Below, piece after piece: positions 63,116-64,000 of a stretch of 64,000 bases of DNA. Each line of letters opens with the position of its first letter. Position 1 is the first letter of the stretch. The stretch is from Siniperca chuatsi (lineage: Eukaryota > Chordata > Actinopteri > Centrarchiformes > Sinipercidae). Where the stretch lies: NCBI RefSeq assembly GCF_020085105.1, contig NC_058061.1, positions 4,460,284 through 4,524,283 of the forward strand. The letters are read 5' to 3'. The position numbers were made by a program, and so were the translations under genes. The notes beneath the pieces are model-generated. The model was not told where the DNA came from. It did not search any database and was given only the letters and a program-made list of their open reading frames with translations.

Positions 63116-64000
63116 ACAGCATCTAGCTACCTATCTAGCGGTGCACCAGTACTGACGTAATGCATATGAAGTACTCCAACGTTGTATCTGTGGCTTCCAC
63201 ATTACTGAGAACCAAGTATGATGCTGAAGATGATCGTTATCACCTACTTGTTTTTATTGATAAGATTTAAGACAGTATCTGTCTAAATACTTTGGTCATT
63301 GCTACTATAGATCATATGGTGGTACATCTACCAATATTCAGTATATACACATATTCAAAAGAGGAGAGAAGATATAATACTGTATGTTTATGTCATTAAT
63401 AGTGAAAAGAATATCCAGCTGGTTGGAAACATGTACATACTGTATTTATACAGTACATTAAACTGTTGACATCACAATTGTGTTTTCATTTTTCAGTAGT
63501 ATCAATTAATTTATTATAACTGCACCTGACTGCAGATAAATGTGTGTAGTGTAGGCATGGTAAGTAAGGCTTTTGTTTGAAAATGATATTGACATTCTTA
63601 AAATAATATTATTACTAAAAATATTTAAATCTAAATAAATTGTGGAACAAATGTATTCTCGCACAAGTTTTCATTAAATTGGATATGCAGTATTTTCAAA
63701 AGGTGCTTTCAGATCAATACTTCTACCTTCATTAAATAAAAGCAACACATACAAACAGCCAGATTTGTCATGTGTAAGCTTTAATTTCAAGAATAAAAAA
63801 ACAACAGTACAATACACAATTATGCCAACTTAAAAATAAATAACAGATTTCCCCTTCCTCTTTTTTGTTTATGCATCCCAATTTATATGCTCTTAATGAA
63901 AGAATCAAAGGAGTTAGTATAGCTCCCTTGACATAAATAGTGCACACGGATCACACACAAAAAATAACATGCTTGTTGCTTCACCTATTCTGGTCTCCCT
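63116..64000. other. AT-rich right edge, possible convergent 3' end
   Basis: No coding exon is visible. On the minus strand, candidate poly(A) signals occur (TTTATT-type complements are sparse; TTTAATT at 63780). By synteny with human, TBX21 would lie next and point toward osbpl7, so this edge could hold its 3' UTR. That is inference only. Confidence 0.2.

Overview
The window is nuclear DNA from a ray-finned fish, most likely a percomorph teleost. The evidence is spliced GT-AG genes with introns of roughly 0.1-6 kb, vertebrate protein sequences throughout, and a dense set of short repeats typical of percomorph genomes (hAT-like and piggyBac-like MITEs, L2-type LINE 3' ends). No plasmid, phage, CRISPR or operon signal is present, and no retroviral or capsid-bearing element was recognised.

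Seven protein-coding genes can be assembled completely, exon by exon, with every intron phase consistent. Left to right they are cbx1 (HP1 beta, +), nfe2l1 (ER-anchored CNC-bZIP factor NRF1, -), cdk5rap3 (UFMylation adaptor, -), prr15l (+), pnpo (pyridoxamine 5'-phosphate oxidase, -), mrpl10 (mitochondrial ribosomal protein uL10m, +) and osbpl7 (oxysterol-binding-protein-related protein 7, +). This is the block next to the HOXB cluster on human 17q21, in the same relative order and orientations. Genes lying between these in human (COPZ2; SP2, SP6, SCRN2 and LRRC46) are missing here, as expected for one of the two copies left by the teleost genome duplication.

Layout: 1-1.6 kb is intergenic with two MITEs. 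1.8-7.3 kb is cbx1. 7.8-17.0 kb is nfe2l1, tail to tail with cbx1. 17.8-25.1 kb is cdk5rap3, with two fold-back elements, an L2 fragment and a minisatellite in its introns. 26.5-33.0 kb is prr15l, one coding exon after a long 5' intron. 34.4-41.2 kb is pnpo. 41.9-45.1 kb is mrpl10, head to head with pnpo across 661 bp. 46.2-63.1 kb is osbpl7. The last 0.9 kb may hold the 3' end of a convergent gene.

The genes do not form one pathway; they are a syntenic neighbourhood of housekeeping and regulatory genes. Two loose functional links exist: nfe2l1 and cdk5rap3 both act at the ER membrane in protein quality control, and the divergent pair pnpo/mrpl10 serves mitochondrial or cofactor metabolism. 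I found no new gene system. The least ordinary signals are a pair of fold-back elements with 12-13 bp target duplications whose two arms match each other better than they match the other copy, and several datable nests of elements inside elements.
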